Below are positions 22,813-31,319 of a stretch of 33,475 nucleotides of DNA, one piece after another. Position 1 is the first letter of the stretch. Each line of letters begins with the position of its first letter. Origin of the DNA: Chloroflexota bacterium. GTDB lineage: Bacteria; Chloroflexota; Anaerolineae; J102. The stretch covers positions 1 through 33,475 of the forward strand of contig JAADII010000186.1 in NCBI GenBank assembly GCA_013151415.1. The letters run 5' to 3'. The notes below the pieces were generated by a model. It was not told the origin of the DNA and did not search any database. It worked only from the letters and a program-made list of their open reading frames with translations. The position numbers and the translations under genes are program-made.

Positions 22813-22848
22813 AGCGAGCCTCGAAAACCGCGAATTCAACGATCTTTC

Positions 22849-24723
22849 TCAATCGCGACGAATGAACTCGACGCGGCCCCAATCGCCTTCGCGTACATAA
22901 TACACGCGCACTTCGCCGGTGGCCAGATGTTCGGCCCGCTGAGCAAGATATAACTTGCCTTCGATCTCCAGGGTGAATTCGGCGGAATTGGGCACGAAAC
23001 CATCCGCGAAGATGCGCTTTTGCAGCGCGGCGTCAGGATTGAATTGAATGACTTGGCGCTTATCGGCTTCGGCCAAAAGCCTCTCAGATAACGTTTTCAT
23101 TGGCGGCTCCTCCGCTTCTTTGGGATCAGGAGGAGGAGGTTGGGATGGGGCGTCCACCCATTGATAAGTCAATACAAAGTTGACATGGCGGTTCATAGGC
23201 AGCCCCATGCCAAACACCGTATCGCCCGGCTCATCGGCCGCGGTCGCGAATTCAAGGCCATCTTTTTTATCAGGATTAAAGTTGACCCAAAGCGGGATGT
23301 TCGCCTTTCCCTGCTCATCGGTCACGGCATAGGCCGGCTCTTGATTGGGCAGCCTTCCCTTCCAGTCTCGCAAGAAACGCACGCCGGCCGCGGGACGCCC
23401 ATCGGCGTCCAGGGCGATGAAATCCACGTGATGACGACCGCCTGACTCGGTCGGGTCTTGATATTGAGCTGAAATAAGACGCCATGCCGGGCGCTTGTTG
23501 GTGCGCTCTAAGCGCACGCCCAATTCATCCAGGCGCGGGTCCCAGGCAAGGGGCGGGGTTTGGGATGGTCGTTCAGCGTCAGGCTCATCGGGCGGAGGGG
23601 GTGAATCCTCCTCTGGCTCAGCAGGCGAAGCGTCAGGCTCATCCCAACTAAAACGGCGTTCAAAACGCGGGATGGCGGCCACAGCTTCGATGGTGGCCGT
23701 CAATTTCCCCTGTGGCGAAAGCGGGTTGTCCCACCAATTTTGCCCACCAAATGTCCATGAGCTCACAATCCATGCGGTGATGCTAAACAGATAATCGGGC
23801 AGGGGTTCGCCGTTGGCGAGAACGCCTGTGCGCAACCAATTGAACATTTCCGCGTGATAAAGGGCGTGAAGCTCTTCATCGACTTTGGGATATCGTCGAT
23901 CGTTTTCCGAGCCAAAAAGCCACCCGCCCTCGCCGCCAATGATGGGCAACACAAAACCGAGCCGTTCTTGCATCCAGGCGGCGTGGGCCAAAAAACGCAG
24001 GGTTGCGTTGTAGTCTTCCAAAATGGTCTGGCCAGGATTGTCCTTTTGGTTGCGCTCATCGTAGGGATAATCGGGGGGATGATTGGCGCCATAGTTATGA
24101 TGGATGAAAACCGCTCGCTGCCAAACGTCCTCGCGCCCCATGGCTTTGATTGCATCCACGGCCGCGTCGAATCCAGGGCGATCCAAAACTTGAATGCCGG
24201 GATATCCGCCAGCATCAAACACTTTGACAGCCAAAGAGGCCCAACTTTGGCCAAAGATGCGATCCCAACCAGGAGGAGGCCGCCCTGCTCGCCATTCGCG
24301 AACATCTTCTGGCTCGTTGTGCACCTGCACATAAGGGGGCGCGCCGATCTCCTGCAACGCCTTGACATAAGGAACCGGATCGAACGGCTCGTCAATAAGC
24401 TTTCCCGGTCTTAACACAGGCATGACGCCCACATCCCAACAGGCTTTGGCCGCGCGACGGGCCTGTTGCGCGTCCTGAGCATAGATCAGCGTCCAGGTGG
24501 CGTTAATGGACTGAAGGCGCTCCACCGTCTGTTTGATGAATTCATCGCGCAAGTCCAAATGAAAATGCAGGCCAATGCCGTTGTCCCGAGGCGGACGAGG
24601 GAAACGTCGCAGATGTTCGCGATTCTCTGGGCTGAGAACGACCGTAGGCGGTCGCGTCGCCCGAATGTTCGCGGCCAATGCGTCTTTGCCTGAGCTTGCG
24701 GGGGAAATATCACTTGGCGGCAT
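22849..24723 (-). CDS. Clan GH-A glycoside hydrolase-like protein with C-terminal beta domain
   Basis: This gene encodes 624 residues. The ATG at 24723 follows AAGGA; an in-frame start at 24804 is less supported. A TIM barrel covers about residues 45-350. It has VQVHNEPED (putative acid/base E137 after Asn) and PIIGGEGGW (putative nucleophile E265), the NE(P)...E pair of clan GH-A 128 residues apart. A Pro/Glu-rich linker (about 355-400) joins a beta-sandwich-like domain (HHVDFIALDADGRPAAGVRF, AVTDEQGKANIPLW), then another acidic linker and a C-terminal segment. No signal peptide is visible, which is unusual for such an enzyme. The substrate is unknown. Confidence 0.78.
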   Translation of the reverse strand: MPPSDISPASSGKDALAANIRATRPPTVVLSPENREHLRRFPRPPRDNGIGLHFHLDLRDEFIKQTVERLQSINATWTLIYAQDAQQARRAAKACWDVGVMPVLRPGKLIDEPFDPVPYVKALQEIGAPPYVQVHNEPEDVREWRAGRPPPGWDRIFGQSWASLAVKVFDAGGYPGIQVLDRPGFDAAVDAIKAMGREDVWQRAVFIHHNYGANHPPDYPYDERNQKDNPGQTILEDYNATLRFLAHAAWMQERLGFVLPIIGGEGGWLFGSENDRRYPKVDEELHALYHAEMFNWLRTGVLANGEPLPDYLFSITAWIVSSWTFGGQNWWDNPLSPQGKLTATIEAVAAIPRFERRFSWDEPDASPAEPEEDSPPPPDEPDAERPSQTPPLAWDPRLDELGVRLERTNKRPAWRLISAQYQDPTESGGRHHVDFIALDADGRPAAGVRFLRDWKGRLPNQEPAYAVTDEQGKANIPLWVNFNPDKKDGLEFATAADEPGDTVFGMGLPMNRHVNFVLTYQWVDAPSQPPPPDPKEAEEPPMKTLSERLLAEADKRQVIQFNPDAALQKRIFADGFVPNSAEFTLEIEGKLYLAQRAEHLATGEVRVYYVREGDWGRVEFIRRD

Positions 24724-24950
24724 CGTGTTCGTTCCTTGGAATATGCCAACGTCGGCGCACCATTGTGCAGGAATGCAAATCGGTCGTCGATCGTTGATCC
24801 TCAAACCTTGATCTTCAACCCCAAAAATTGTAACATGCCCTAAGCCCCTGTCAAATTAAGGGTTATAGGCCCCCGCGGTCGCGGCGCTCGAATCATCGAA
24901 AAAATTGAGCGACGCCGGCCTCTCGCCAAAACCAGCGCCGCTCTCCCGGC

Positions 24951-24974
24951 TTGCACCTCTCGCCATAGGTGCAA
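24951..24974. promoter_or_regulatory. 8-bp inverted repeat upstream of the STAND gene
   Basis: TTGCACCT (24951-24958) and AGGTGCAA (24967-24974) flank CTCGCCAT. They lie in the 376-nt divergent gap between the glycosidase-like gene and the STAND gene. It could be an operator or a small RNA hairpin. Apart from this and the GTCTCA repeats, the gap shows no supported gene. Confidence 0.5.
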
Positions 24975-25060
24975 ACAACGAACCCCAACGCAGACTTGTT
25001 CAGCTTCACCATTTGTGAAACCATTTCCGCCTGCGCTGTTATCATTATAGCCCATAATCC

Positions 25061-25093
25061 GTCTCACACGTGTCTCATTGTTGTCTCACCTGA
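25061..25093 (+). promoter_or_regulatory. Three GTCTCA direct repeats at 11-bp spacing
   Basis: GTCTCA occurs at 25061-25066, 25072-25077 and 25083-25088, exactly one helical turn apart, ending 11 nt before the STAND ATG. The usual Shine-Dalgarno sequence is absent there. The array may be an operator for cooperative binding on one DNA face, or a translation control site. Confidence 0.6.
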
Positions 25094-25099
25094 TCTGAC

Positions 25100-26524
25100 A
25101 TGACCGACAAGCTCACCGTCGAGAGCATCTACGCCTCTTTGCGTCGCGAATTGGCTTTTAAGCCTCAAGTCGAGGCGGATAGCGCGCTTGATTTAGGCGA
25201 CCTGCGCATTGTTAGAAACGCTCGTCGCAGTCTTGGCATCTCTCGAAACGAAGCGGTGATCCAGGTGATTCGGGCTGCGTTGACGCCGTTAAAAGAGCAG
25301 GATTCCCTGAGCGCGGAAATTTTCGAGCTTCATAGACTGGAAGGTGAACCCACCAAAGATGTGGAAAAACGGGTTCGGATATCTCGCGCCAGCATTTACC
25401 GTCATGAAAAGCGTTGCTTCAACGAATTGGCCGAAATCCTTTACCGACAAGAGAAGTTCGCCCGAGAACAACATCGCAAGCGACAACTGGAACGACTCGC
25501 TCCGCCCACCTACATTCACTTGTTCGGAGTCGACGATCTACGGAATGAGCTGCTCGAAGTGGTGGAACGCGATGAGCCGCCCTGGCTGATTCTCTTGGAA
25601 GGTCTGGGCGGCATTGGCAAGACGGCATTGGCCGACTTGTTGGCCCGCACATTGATCGAACGGGGAAGGTTCGACGAAATCGGCTGGGTCACGGCGCAAC
25701 GTCATGAGTTTCTGATGCAGGGTCGCATCGCCGAGATGACCGAACCCTCGCTCACGGTGGCGTCTTTGCTCGACCGCTTGGCGCAACAGTTGCTCGACGA
25801 CATCTCTCTGCCCAGGCCGATTTCCCCCAAGATTGTGCTGCCAATCTTAAAGGAGCGTCTGAGCAAATTCCGACATCTCATCATCGTCGACAATTTGGAA
25901 ACCCTCACCGATGTCAGAGCGCTGGCGCCCATATTGCGGGAACTGGCCGGCCCCAGCAAGTTCTTGCTCACATCGCGTCGTAGTCTGCCCTCTGAGCCCG
26001 ACGTCTTTCATATTCCAACACCCGAACTTTCGTTGGAGCACGCCCTGGCGCTGGTGCGCCATGAAGCGCAGTTGCGCAACCTGCCCGAAGTAGCGGCCGC
26101 GACCGAGGACGCGCTGACGCCCATTTACGAAACGGTGGGGGGCAACCCTCTGGCTTTGCGTCTGGTGGTGGGTCAATTGCGCATTCATTCGCTTCCTCGC
26201 GTGCTTCAGAGCCTGCGCTCCGCTCAGGGCGCCAGTGTGGAAGCGCTTTACACGTATATTTATCGTCAGGCCTGGGATGACCTGAGCGAACTCGAACGTC
26301 GCGTGTTTTTGCTCATGCCCTTTTCACCGGCGTCCGGCAGCCATTTTGAGCATCTGGCCTTCGTGAGCGAGTTGCCGCACTCGGCGCTCCAGGATGCGCT
26401 CGACACATTGGTCAATCTCAACCTGATAGATCGCCGCGGGGGGCTGGAAGAGGCTCGCTACAGCATTCATAGTCTCACCCGCACTTTCTTGCTCGAGCAG
26501 GTCGTCAAATGGCAAACCTCATGA
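25100..26524 (+). CDS. STAND (NB-ARC-type) NTPase with N-terminal helix-turn-helix
   Basis: This gene encodes 474 residues. Residues 78-115 (EGEPTKDVEKRVRISRASIY) resemble a sigma region 4-like helix-turn-helix. The NTPase follows: Walker A GLGGIGKTA (168-176), Walker B HLIIVDNLE (259-267), TSRR (291-294) and the GGNPLALRL motif (347-355), then a winged-helix region (YIYRQAWDDLSELERRVFLLM). Such proteins are signal-responsive switches in regulation or in phage defence. The sensor repeats normally fused to the C-terminus are instead in the next gene, which overlaps by 16 nt. Confidence 0.9.
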   Translation: MTDKLTVESIYASLRRELAFKPQVEADSALDLGDLRIVRNARRSLGISRNEAVIQVIRAALTPLKEQDSLSAEIFELHRLEGEPTKDVEKRVRISRASIYRHEKRCFNELAEILYRQEKFAREQHRKRQLERLAPPTYIHLFGVDDLRNELLEVVERDEPPWLILLEGLGGIGKTALADLLARTLIERGRFDEIGWVTAQRHEFLMQGRIAEMTEPSLTVASLLDRLAQQLLDDISLPRPISPKIVLPILKERLSKFRHLIIVDNLETLTDVRALAPILRELAGPSKFLLTSRRSLPSEPDVFHIPTPELSLEHALALVRHEAQLRNLPEVAAATEDALTPIYETVGGNPLALRLVVGQLRIHSLPRVLQSLRSAQGASVEALYTYIYRQAWDDLSELERRVFLLMPFSPASGSHFEHLAFVSELPHSALQDALDTLVNLNLIDRRGGLEEARYSIHSLTRTFLLEQVVKWQTS

Positions 26525-27741
26525 CGCGCTCCGAGTTCGATGCACCAGCGGTGTTTCGCGCGCATATTCAAAACAACGTGCGCTATGCTTTGAAACAGGC
26601 GCCTTCGGCCAAGGACCCTCCGCCGCCCGCGCATGCTCGCGCTCAGATGCTCCTGGCCCTGGACTATGCCATGGCGCTTCCCGAGATCTGGCCACTGACA
26701 CGCGCCTTGGTATTGAAATTGGCGCCCAAAATGGAGCAAGTGGGCTATCGCCAGGAGTGGATCGGCTATTTGCAACGAGCGCTCGAGCAAAGCAAACAAG
26801 CGAATGACATAGCCTCTGAGGCGGCATTGCGCATGCATCTGGGCGAGCTTTATCGCATGATGGCGCGCTTCGAACTGGCGCAAAAGGAGATTGAGCAGAG
26901 CTTGCACCTTTTCAAGAGGCTCGGCGACGAACGCGGCGCCGCGCAGGCGCTCAATCGTCTGGCCTTTCTTTTGCGACAACAAAACGATCTCGAAAATGCG
27001 CAGCGGCTGGCCGAGCAAGCGTTGAGTCTCGTGGCAGAAGGCGACGAAGAGCAAGGCTACGCCTACTTCGTGCTGGGCAATGTGAAAACCAGCCAACGCG
27101 CTTGGAGCGAGGCCGCAGACTATTATCGACAAGCTCTGGCTATTTGGCGAAAAACCTCAAACCCGCGCTATCTGGGCTGGGCCCACAGCAATTTGGCAAG
27201 CGCGCTGATTCGCAAGGGGGATTATGAAGCCGCACAACAGCACATGGCCATAGCCATTGAGCACTTGCATTCATGCAATGACGCCCGCAATCTGGCCATC
27301 ACCACCATGAACCTGGGCAATTTGCACTTGAAACAAGCGCAATGGGATGTGGCCCTGACGCACTACATGAAGGCGAGGCGCGTCTTTCGCCGCACTCAAG
27401 ATTTGATCAGTCTCGCCATTGTGGAACTGAATATGGGCATTGCGCACCGCAAACTGGGGCGCTGGAGCCTGGCGAAAGCCGCTTATCAAAGCTGCATCGA
27501 AATGGCTGCTCGGTTGGGCGACGCCGAGCTTCAAATAAATGCAATGACAGGCCTATTCAAGGTGCATCTGGCGCAAGGACATGATGATTTGGCCCGCGCC
27601 GAATATCAGAAGGCCCGCGCCCTATTGCCCCAAATCAGAGAAACGCGTTCTCGCGAACATTGGCGCCAAGAGTTAGACAGTCTGGCTAACCAACTCCAGG
27701 AAAGGCGAAGGGTTTTCGCGTCGCGACGGAAGGCTCGATGA
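26509..27741 (+). CDS. TPR-repeat partner of the STAND NTPase
   Basis: This gene encodes 410 residues beginning inside the STAND gene (16-nt overlap), so translation is coupled. About six or seven tetratricopeptide repeats run from about residue 95 to 375, with units such as GDYEAAQQHMAIAIEHL and GNLHLKQAQWDVALTHYMKA, and the usual W/L/G/Y/A/P spacing. No catalytic motif was seen. In single-chain STAND proteins such repeats form the sensor. Here the two halves are probably made as separate chains that assemble. A 13-bp hairpin covers its stop. Confidence 0.88.
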   Translation: MANLMTRSEFDAPAVFRAHIQNNVRYALKQAPSAKDPPPPAHARAQMLLALDYAMALPEIWPLTRALVLKLAPKMEQVGYRQEWIGYLQRALEQSKQANDIASEAALRMHLGELYRMMARFELAQKEIEQSLHLFKRLGDERGAAQALNRLAFLLRQQNDLENAQRLAEQALSLVAEGDEEQGYAYFVLGNVKTSQRAWSEAADYYRQALAIWRKTSNPRYLGWAHSNLASALIRKGDYEAAQQHMAIAIEHLHSCNDARNLAITTMNLGNLHLKQAQWDVALTHYMKARRVFRRTQDLISLAIVELNMGIAHRKLGRWSLAKAAYQSCIEMAARLGDAELQINAMTGLFKVHLAQGHDDLARAEYQKARALLPQIRETRSREHWRQELDSLANQLQERRRVFASRRKAR

Positions 27742-27758
27742 CGGATCATCGAGCCTTC
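27729..27758 (+). terminator. 13-bp hairpin at the end of the TPR gene
   Basis: GAAGGCTCGATGA (27729-27741) pairs perfectly with TCATCGAGCCTTC (27746-27758) around CGGA. The TGA stop is within the 5' arm. The sequence after it is GC-rich, so it may act as a Rho-type or 3'-end-protecting structure rather than a classical intrinsic terminator. It may also serve the converging small-protein gene. Confidence 0.65.
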
Positions 27759-27790
27759 GCCCCCGCGTCCGGGCAAGAGAATCGGCGCGC

Positions 27791-27949
27791 TTAGCCGCAC
27801 GTATTCTCTTTGCACTCATCAAAATAGAGCCCTCCAAGCTGGGCGATGGTCGCGGCCGGGGCAGTGTGGCGGATCACGTTCAGGCCAAAGGGAGCGACCA
27901 AAATAATGGCCAGAACGATGGCGTAGACGAAGCGTCGAATGCCAGTCAT
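27791..27949 (-). CDS. Small membrane protein, 52 residues
   Basis: This gene is too short for ordinary ORF cut-offs. On the minus strand GGAGG is 8 nt before the ATG at 27949. The peptide starts MTGIRRFVYAIVLAIILVAP, giving one membrane helix (about residues 7-22) with basic residues before it. The tail TIAQLGGLYFDECKENTCG has two cysteines (46 and 51). It would face outward with a possible disulfide. I recognise no family. The strong Shine-Dalgarno site and the membrane-helix pattern support it as real. Confidence 0.7.
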   Translation of the reverse strand: MTGIRRFVYAIVLAIILVAPFGLNVIRHTAPAATIAQLGGLYFDECKENTCG

Positions 27950-27957
27950 TTTCGTTT

Positions 27958-27976
27958 CCTCCAGAATAAGTGGAGG
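27958..27976 (-). promoter_or_regulatory. Shine-Dalgarno-covering hairpin of the small protein gene
   Basis: In the minus-strand transcript CCTCCA pairs with TGGAGG around CTTATTC. The 3' arm is the Shine-Dalgarno sequence. Melting or protein binding would be needed to expose it. Confidence 0.55.
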
Positions 27977-28153
27977 TCAACCGTTAGGGGCCCCACCGCC
28001 GAAGCGGCGCACGTGCTGGCGATCGACCCAATGCGAGTATCGTCTATAGGATATAACGAAACCGCCCCTTCCGTCCTTACACTAAACTGACTTTTGAAAT
28101 TCGATTTCTGACAACTTCCGCCGTCCAACCTCGCTCATGAGCGATCGCCGCGA

Positions 28154-28261
28154 GAAAACGATTTCAAACCAGATGAACCGAGGAGCAAAACAGGGCGTTT
28201 CAGACGATAAAACCACTTGAAACCGACAAAAATGACAGATTATGTCAATGAAATCGTTTTC
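28154..28261. other. Structured non-coding stretch upstream of the TPP enzyme
   Basis: The 481-nt gap (27950-28430) has no supported gene on the plus strand. In it GAAAACGATTTCA (28154-28166) is the exact reverse complement of TGAAATCGTTTTC (28249-28261). Inside are GTTTCA/TGAAAC (28197-28202 with 28218-28223) and TGACA/TGTCA (28233-28237 with 28243-28247). The whole can form a three-part stem-loop. A regulatory RNA leader, small RNA or transcription factor site are possible. I match no known family. Confidence 0.5.
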
Positions 28262-28430
28262 TTATGGAACTTTCGCCATTGCCACATCCCGCACTGTTGA
28301 ACACCGATCGCCGCCTTAGATGTCTTTTGAAAAATCACTCTTCAACCTCCGCCCTCTCGCATGACCGCCAAATGCAAAAAACGTTTCCACAAAAATTGAC
28401 TTTTTCCACCATGTTGAGGGATAACAAGAT

Positions 28431-30155
28431 ATGAACGGCGGCGATATCATTGCAGCGGTTTTACAAGCCCAAGGCGTGCGCTTTCTCTACACTCTCACGG
28501 GCGGCCATATCGCGCCCATTTTGGTCGGCGCCAAACGCGCGGGCGTTCGCGTCGTCGACACGCGCCATGAGGCCACGGCCGTGCTGGCGGCCGACGCCAC
28601 CGCTCGGCTCACGGGCGTTCCCGGCGTGGCTGTGGTCACGGCCGGCCCCGGCGTCACCAACACGGTGACCGCGGTCAAAAATGCTCAGGTCGCCCAATCG
28701 CCCGTGCTGCTCATCGGCGGCGCGGTTCCCACCCTGTTGCGCGGTCGCGGCGCGTTGCAAGATATCGACCAAATTGCTCTCCTGAAATCGACGGTCAAAT
28801 GGACTCATCGCGTGAAGCGCGTCAAAGAGATCGTTCCGGTGATGGAAGAGGCGTTTCGTCGCGCGCAAGAGGGCGCGCCCGGACCGGTTTTCGTGGAGAC
28901 GCCGGTGGATTTGCTCTATGATGAGAACATCGTGCGCAGGTTGTATGGCCAGGCCGGAAAAGGGAAATCATTGGCGCAACGCCTCGAACGCGCCTATCTC
29001 AACTGGCATGTGAACCGTCTGTTCGCGGGAAGCCAGGAGCAAAGGGCGGGGTCGCGCGTGCAGGTTGAGCCGCCCCGGCCCGATGAAGGGAAAATCCGCC
29101 AGGTCGCCAAGCGCCTGCAAGAGGCCGAGCGCCCCGTGTTGGTGCTGGGAAGTCAGGTGGTGTTGGACATCCCGCGGCTGGAGGAGACCATAACGGCCAT
29201 CGAGCGCATCGCCGCGCCGGTCTATCTTTCGGGCATGGCGCGCGGGTTGTTGGGCCGAGACCATCCCCTGCACATGCGTCACAAGCGCAGCAAAGCCTTG
29301 CGCGAGGCCGATTTCGCACTTTTGGCCGGGGTTCCTTGCGATTTCCGCCTGAATTATGGTCGCCATATCCCCCGCCGCGCGTTCTACGCCTCGGTCAATC
29401 GCAGTCGGCATGACCTGAACCTGAACCGCCGACCCGACGTCGGCGCGTTGGCCGACCCGGCCGCGTTCTTGCGCGAATTAGCCGCTCGCTTGCCGAGCGA
29501 AACGCGTTGGTCGCCCTGGCTGGCGCACTTGCGCGAGCGAGACCAGGCGCGCAATGAAGAAATCGAACGCATGGCCCGCGAACCCGTTGGAGGCGTGAAC
29601 CCGCTTCACTTGCTTCGCGAACTCGACGCGCGGCTCGGCCCCAACGCGTTGTTGGTGGCCGATGGCGGCGATTTCGTGGGATCGGCCGCGTATATTGTGC
29701 AGCCGCCCGGCCCCATGCGCTGGCTGGACCCCGGCCCCTTTGGCGCGCTGGGCGTGGGCGCGGGTTTCGCGTTGGCGGCCAAGCTCAATCGCCCCGAAGC
29801 CGAGGTGTGGATCATCTACGGCGACGGCTCCGCGGGCTACAGTCTGGCCGAATTCGACACCTTTGTGCGGCATCAGGTCCCGGTCATCGCCCTGGTGGGC
29901 AACGACGCGGCCTGGATGCAGATCGCGCGCGAGCAGGTTGAGATGCTGGGCGATGATGTGGGAACCGTATTGCGGCACGCGGATTACCATCGCGTGGTCG
30001 AGGGATTCGACGCGGCGGGCGTGCGTTTGGACGATCCCGAATTGAGCGGCGAGGTGATCGAGCAAGCGCAAACCTGGGCGGCCGAGGGCCGACCCGTTCT
30101 CATCAATGCCATCCTGGGCAAGACGGACTTTCGCAAGGGGTCGATTTCGATGTAA
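28431..30155 (+). CDS. Thiamine-diphosphate-dependent enzyme (acetolactate synthase/ILVBL-like)
   Basis: This gene encodes 574 residues with GAGGG upstream. The pyrimidine-binding domain has the catalytic Glu in [18 protein letters not shown] (E47) and [18 protein letters not shown] central domain (about 205-340) holds VLVLGSQVV. The TPP motif runs [15 protein letters not shown] (G464) to N491 (VGNDAAW). This is the AHAS/oxalyl-CoA decarboxylase/2-hydroxyacyl-CoA lyase superfamily. No small regulatory subunit (ilvH) is adjacent, so a biosynthetic AHAS role is unlikely; a lyase like ILVBL is more probable but not proven. Confidence 0.87.
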   Translation: MNGGDIIAAVLQAQGVRFLYTLTGGHIAPILVGAKRAGVRVVDTRHEATAVLAADATARLTGVPGVAVVTAGPGVTNTVTAVKNAQVAQSPVLLIGGAVPTLLRGRGALQDIDQIALLKSTVKWTHRVKRVKEIVPVMEEAFRRAQEGAPGPVFVETPVDLLYDENIVRRLYGQAGKGKSLAQRLERAYLNWHVNRLFAGSQEQRAGSRVQVEPPRPDEGKIRQVAKRLQEAERPVLVLGSQVVLDIPRLEETITAIERIAAPVYLSGMARGLLGRDHPLHMRHKRSKALREADFALLAGVPCDFRLNYGRHIPRRAFYASVNRSRHDLNLNRRPDVGALADPAAFLRELAARLPSETRWSPWLAHLRERDQARNEEIERMAREPVGGVNPLHLLRELDARLGPNALLVADGGDFVGSAAYIVQPPGPMRWLDPGPFGALGVGAGFALAAKLNRPEAEVWIIYGDGSAGYSLAEFDTFVRHQVPVIALVGNDAAWMQIAREQVEMLGDDVGTVLRHADYHRVVEGFDAAGVRLDDPELSGEVIEQAQTWAAEGRPVLINAILGKTDFRKGSISM

Positions 30156-30171
30156 ACGCGTGCATCTCATA

Positions 30172-30236
30172 TGGCGAAGAGGAGCGCAGAGGAAGGCCAA
30201 GCGGAGAAGCCCTCCTCGTCCATCGTCCTATGGTCA
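30172..30236 (+). repeat. Short-period intergenic repeats, locus 3
   Basis: This block holds degenerate GCGAAGAGGAGCGCAGAGG units (about 30175-30193). CATCGTCC and TATGGTCA (30221-30236) follow, in the same octamer style as at 18958 and 19500. It lies in the 207-nt gap before the PhnD-like gene. Confidence 0.6.
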
Positions 30237-30362
30237 AACGCGGGAAAACAGGGGAAAGTGGAGCGAACGATGTAATCCCTATGATCTGGGTCATTGGCAA
30301 AGAAGGCGATTTAATGCACACTGAAGGATGCACCAAAAACGACCGGAAGGGATGCAAACGCC

Positions 30363-31319
30363 ATGAACTCATCACGCTCCGGGCCTTGGGCCGGGCGATA
30401 TTTTGTCCTGATGCTGACGGCGGCGCTGGCCGTATGGCTGCTCGCGGGGTGCGCCGCGGCCGAAGCAAGCGCCTTGCCCTATGTCGATCTAACCCAACGC
30501 GCGCCGGTTCCGTTGCCCACGCCCTCGCGCGATTTGCCGTTGCGTCTGGCCGTGGCGGCCATCATTTCGCCGCAAGGCAACATCGAAAGCTACAATGGCT
30601 TGGCCCGCTACCTGGAGGAGCAACTGGAGCGCGAGGTGGAGATCGTGCAACGCCGCACATACGCCGAGGTGAATCAACTGGTCGCCAATCGCCGCGTCGA
30701 TCTGGCGTTCGTGTGCACCAGCGCCTATGTGGATGGCCGAGATCGCTTTGGCATGGAGCTGCTGGCCGCGCCGCAAATCAACGGCGAAACCGTGTATTAT
30801 TCCGAGCTCATCGTTCCGGCCAATAGCCGGGCGCAGGGCATGGCGGATTTACGCGGCAAGGTGTTCGCGTTCACCGACCCCATGAGCTTCAGCGGTCGCG
30901 TGTATCCCACCTATTTGTTGCAGCAATTGGGCGAGCGTCCGGAAGACTTCTTTAGTCGCACCTTCTTCACCTACAGCCACGATAAGGCCATTCAGGCGGT
31001 GGCCGATGGCGTGGCCGACGGCGCGGCCGTGGACAGTCTGGTGTTGGACTACGCCATCAAGCGCGATCCGGCCCTGCAAAACCGCATCCGCATCATTCGC
31101 CGCTCGCCCCCTTTCGGCATCCCGCCCGTGGTCGCGCCGCCCACACTCTCTCCTATGGAGAAGCTCCGACTCCAGGAGATTCTCCTCACCATGCACGAGA
31201 ACCCCAAAGGCCGAGAAGTGCTCGCGTCTCTGGGCATCGATCGCTTCGTGCGCATCGATGATCAGGCATATCAGAGCGCGCGCGACCTGATCTACACCGT
31301 AGGCGTCACCCAGCCATGA
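30363..31319 (+). CDS. PhnD-like substrate-binding lipoprotein
   Basis: This gene encodes 318 residues. A signal peptide with lipobox LLAGC (Cys30) indicates a lipid-anchored protein outside the cytoplasm. The mature part is a type 2 periplasmic-binding fold of the phosphate/phosphite/phosphonate (PhnD) family: RLAVAAIISPQGNIESYNGL, VANRRVDLAFVCTSAYVDG, LRGKVFAFTDPMSFSGRVYP and AVADGVADGAAVDSLVLD. No permease or ATPase gene is adjacent. The kinase gene overlaps its stop by 4 nt (ATGA), so it probably senses a ligand for that kinase. Confidence 0.9.
   Translation: MNSSRSGPWAGRYFVLMLTAALAVWLLAGCAAAEASALPYVDLTQRAPVPLPTPSRDLPLRLAVAAIISPQGNIESYNGLARYLEEQLEREVEIVQRRTYAEVNQLVANRRVDLAFVCTSAYVDGRDRFGMELLAAPQINGETVYYSELIVPANSRAQGMADLRGKVFAFTDPMSFSGRVYPTYLLQQLGERPEDFFSRTFFTYSHDKAIQAVADGVADGAAVDSLVLDYAIKRDPALQNRIRIIRRSPPFGIPPVVAPPTLSPMEKLRLQEILLTMHENPKGREVLASLGIDRFVRIDDQAYQSARDLIYTVGVTQP

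Noticed and set aside
24840-25067. 75-residue minus-strand frame upstream of the STAND gene
   Set aside because: There is no Shine-Dalgarno site, the composition is typical of a shadow frame, and no recognisable domain is present.
28141-28148. GCGATCGC (HIP1-like palindrome of cyanobacteria)
   Set aside because: Only one occurrence was noticed, so it is not evidence of a cyanobacterial origin.
28385-28424. Promoter TTGACT-18-GATAAC just before the TPP enzyme gene
   Set aside because: The -10 box would sit about 7 nt from the ATG and overlap the GAGGG Shine-Dalgarno site, which would imply a leaderless message. It is possible but not supported enough to list.
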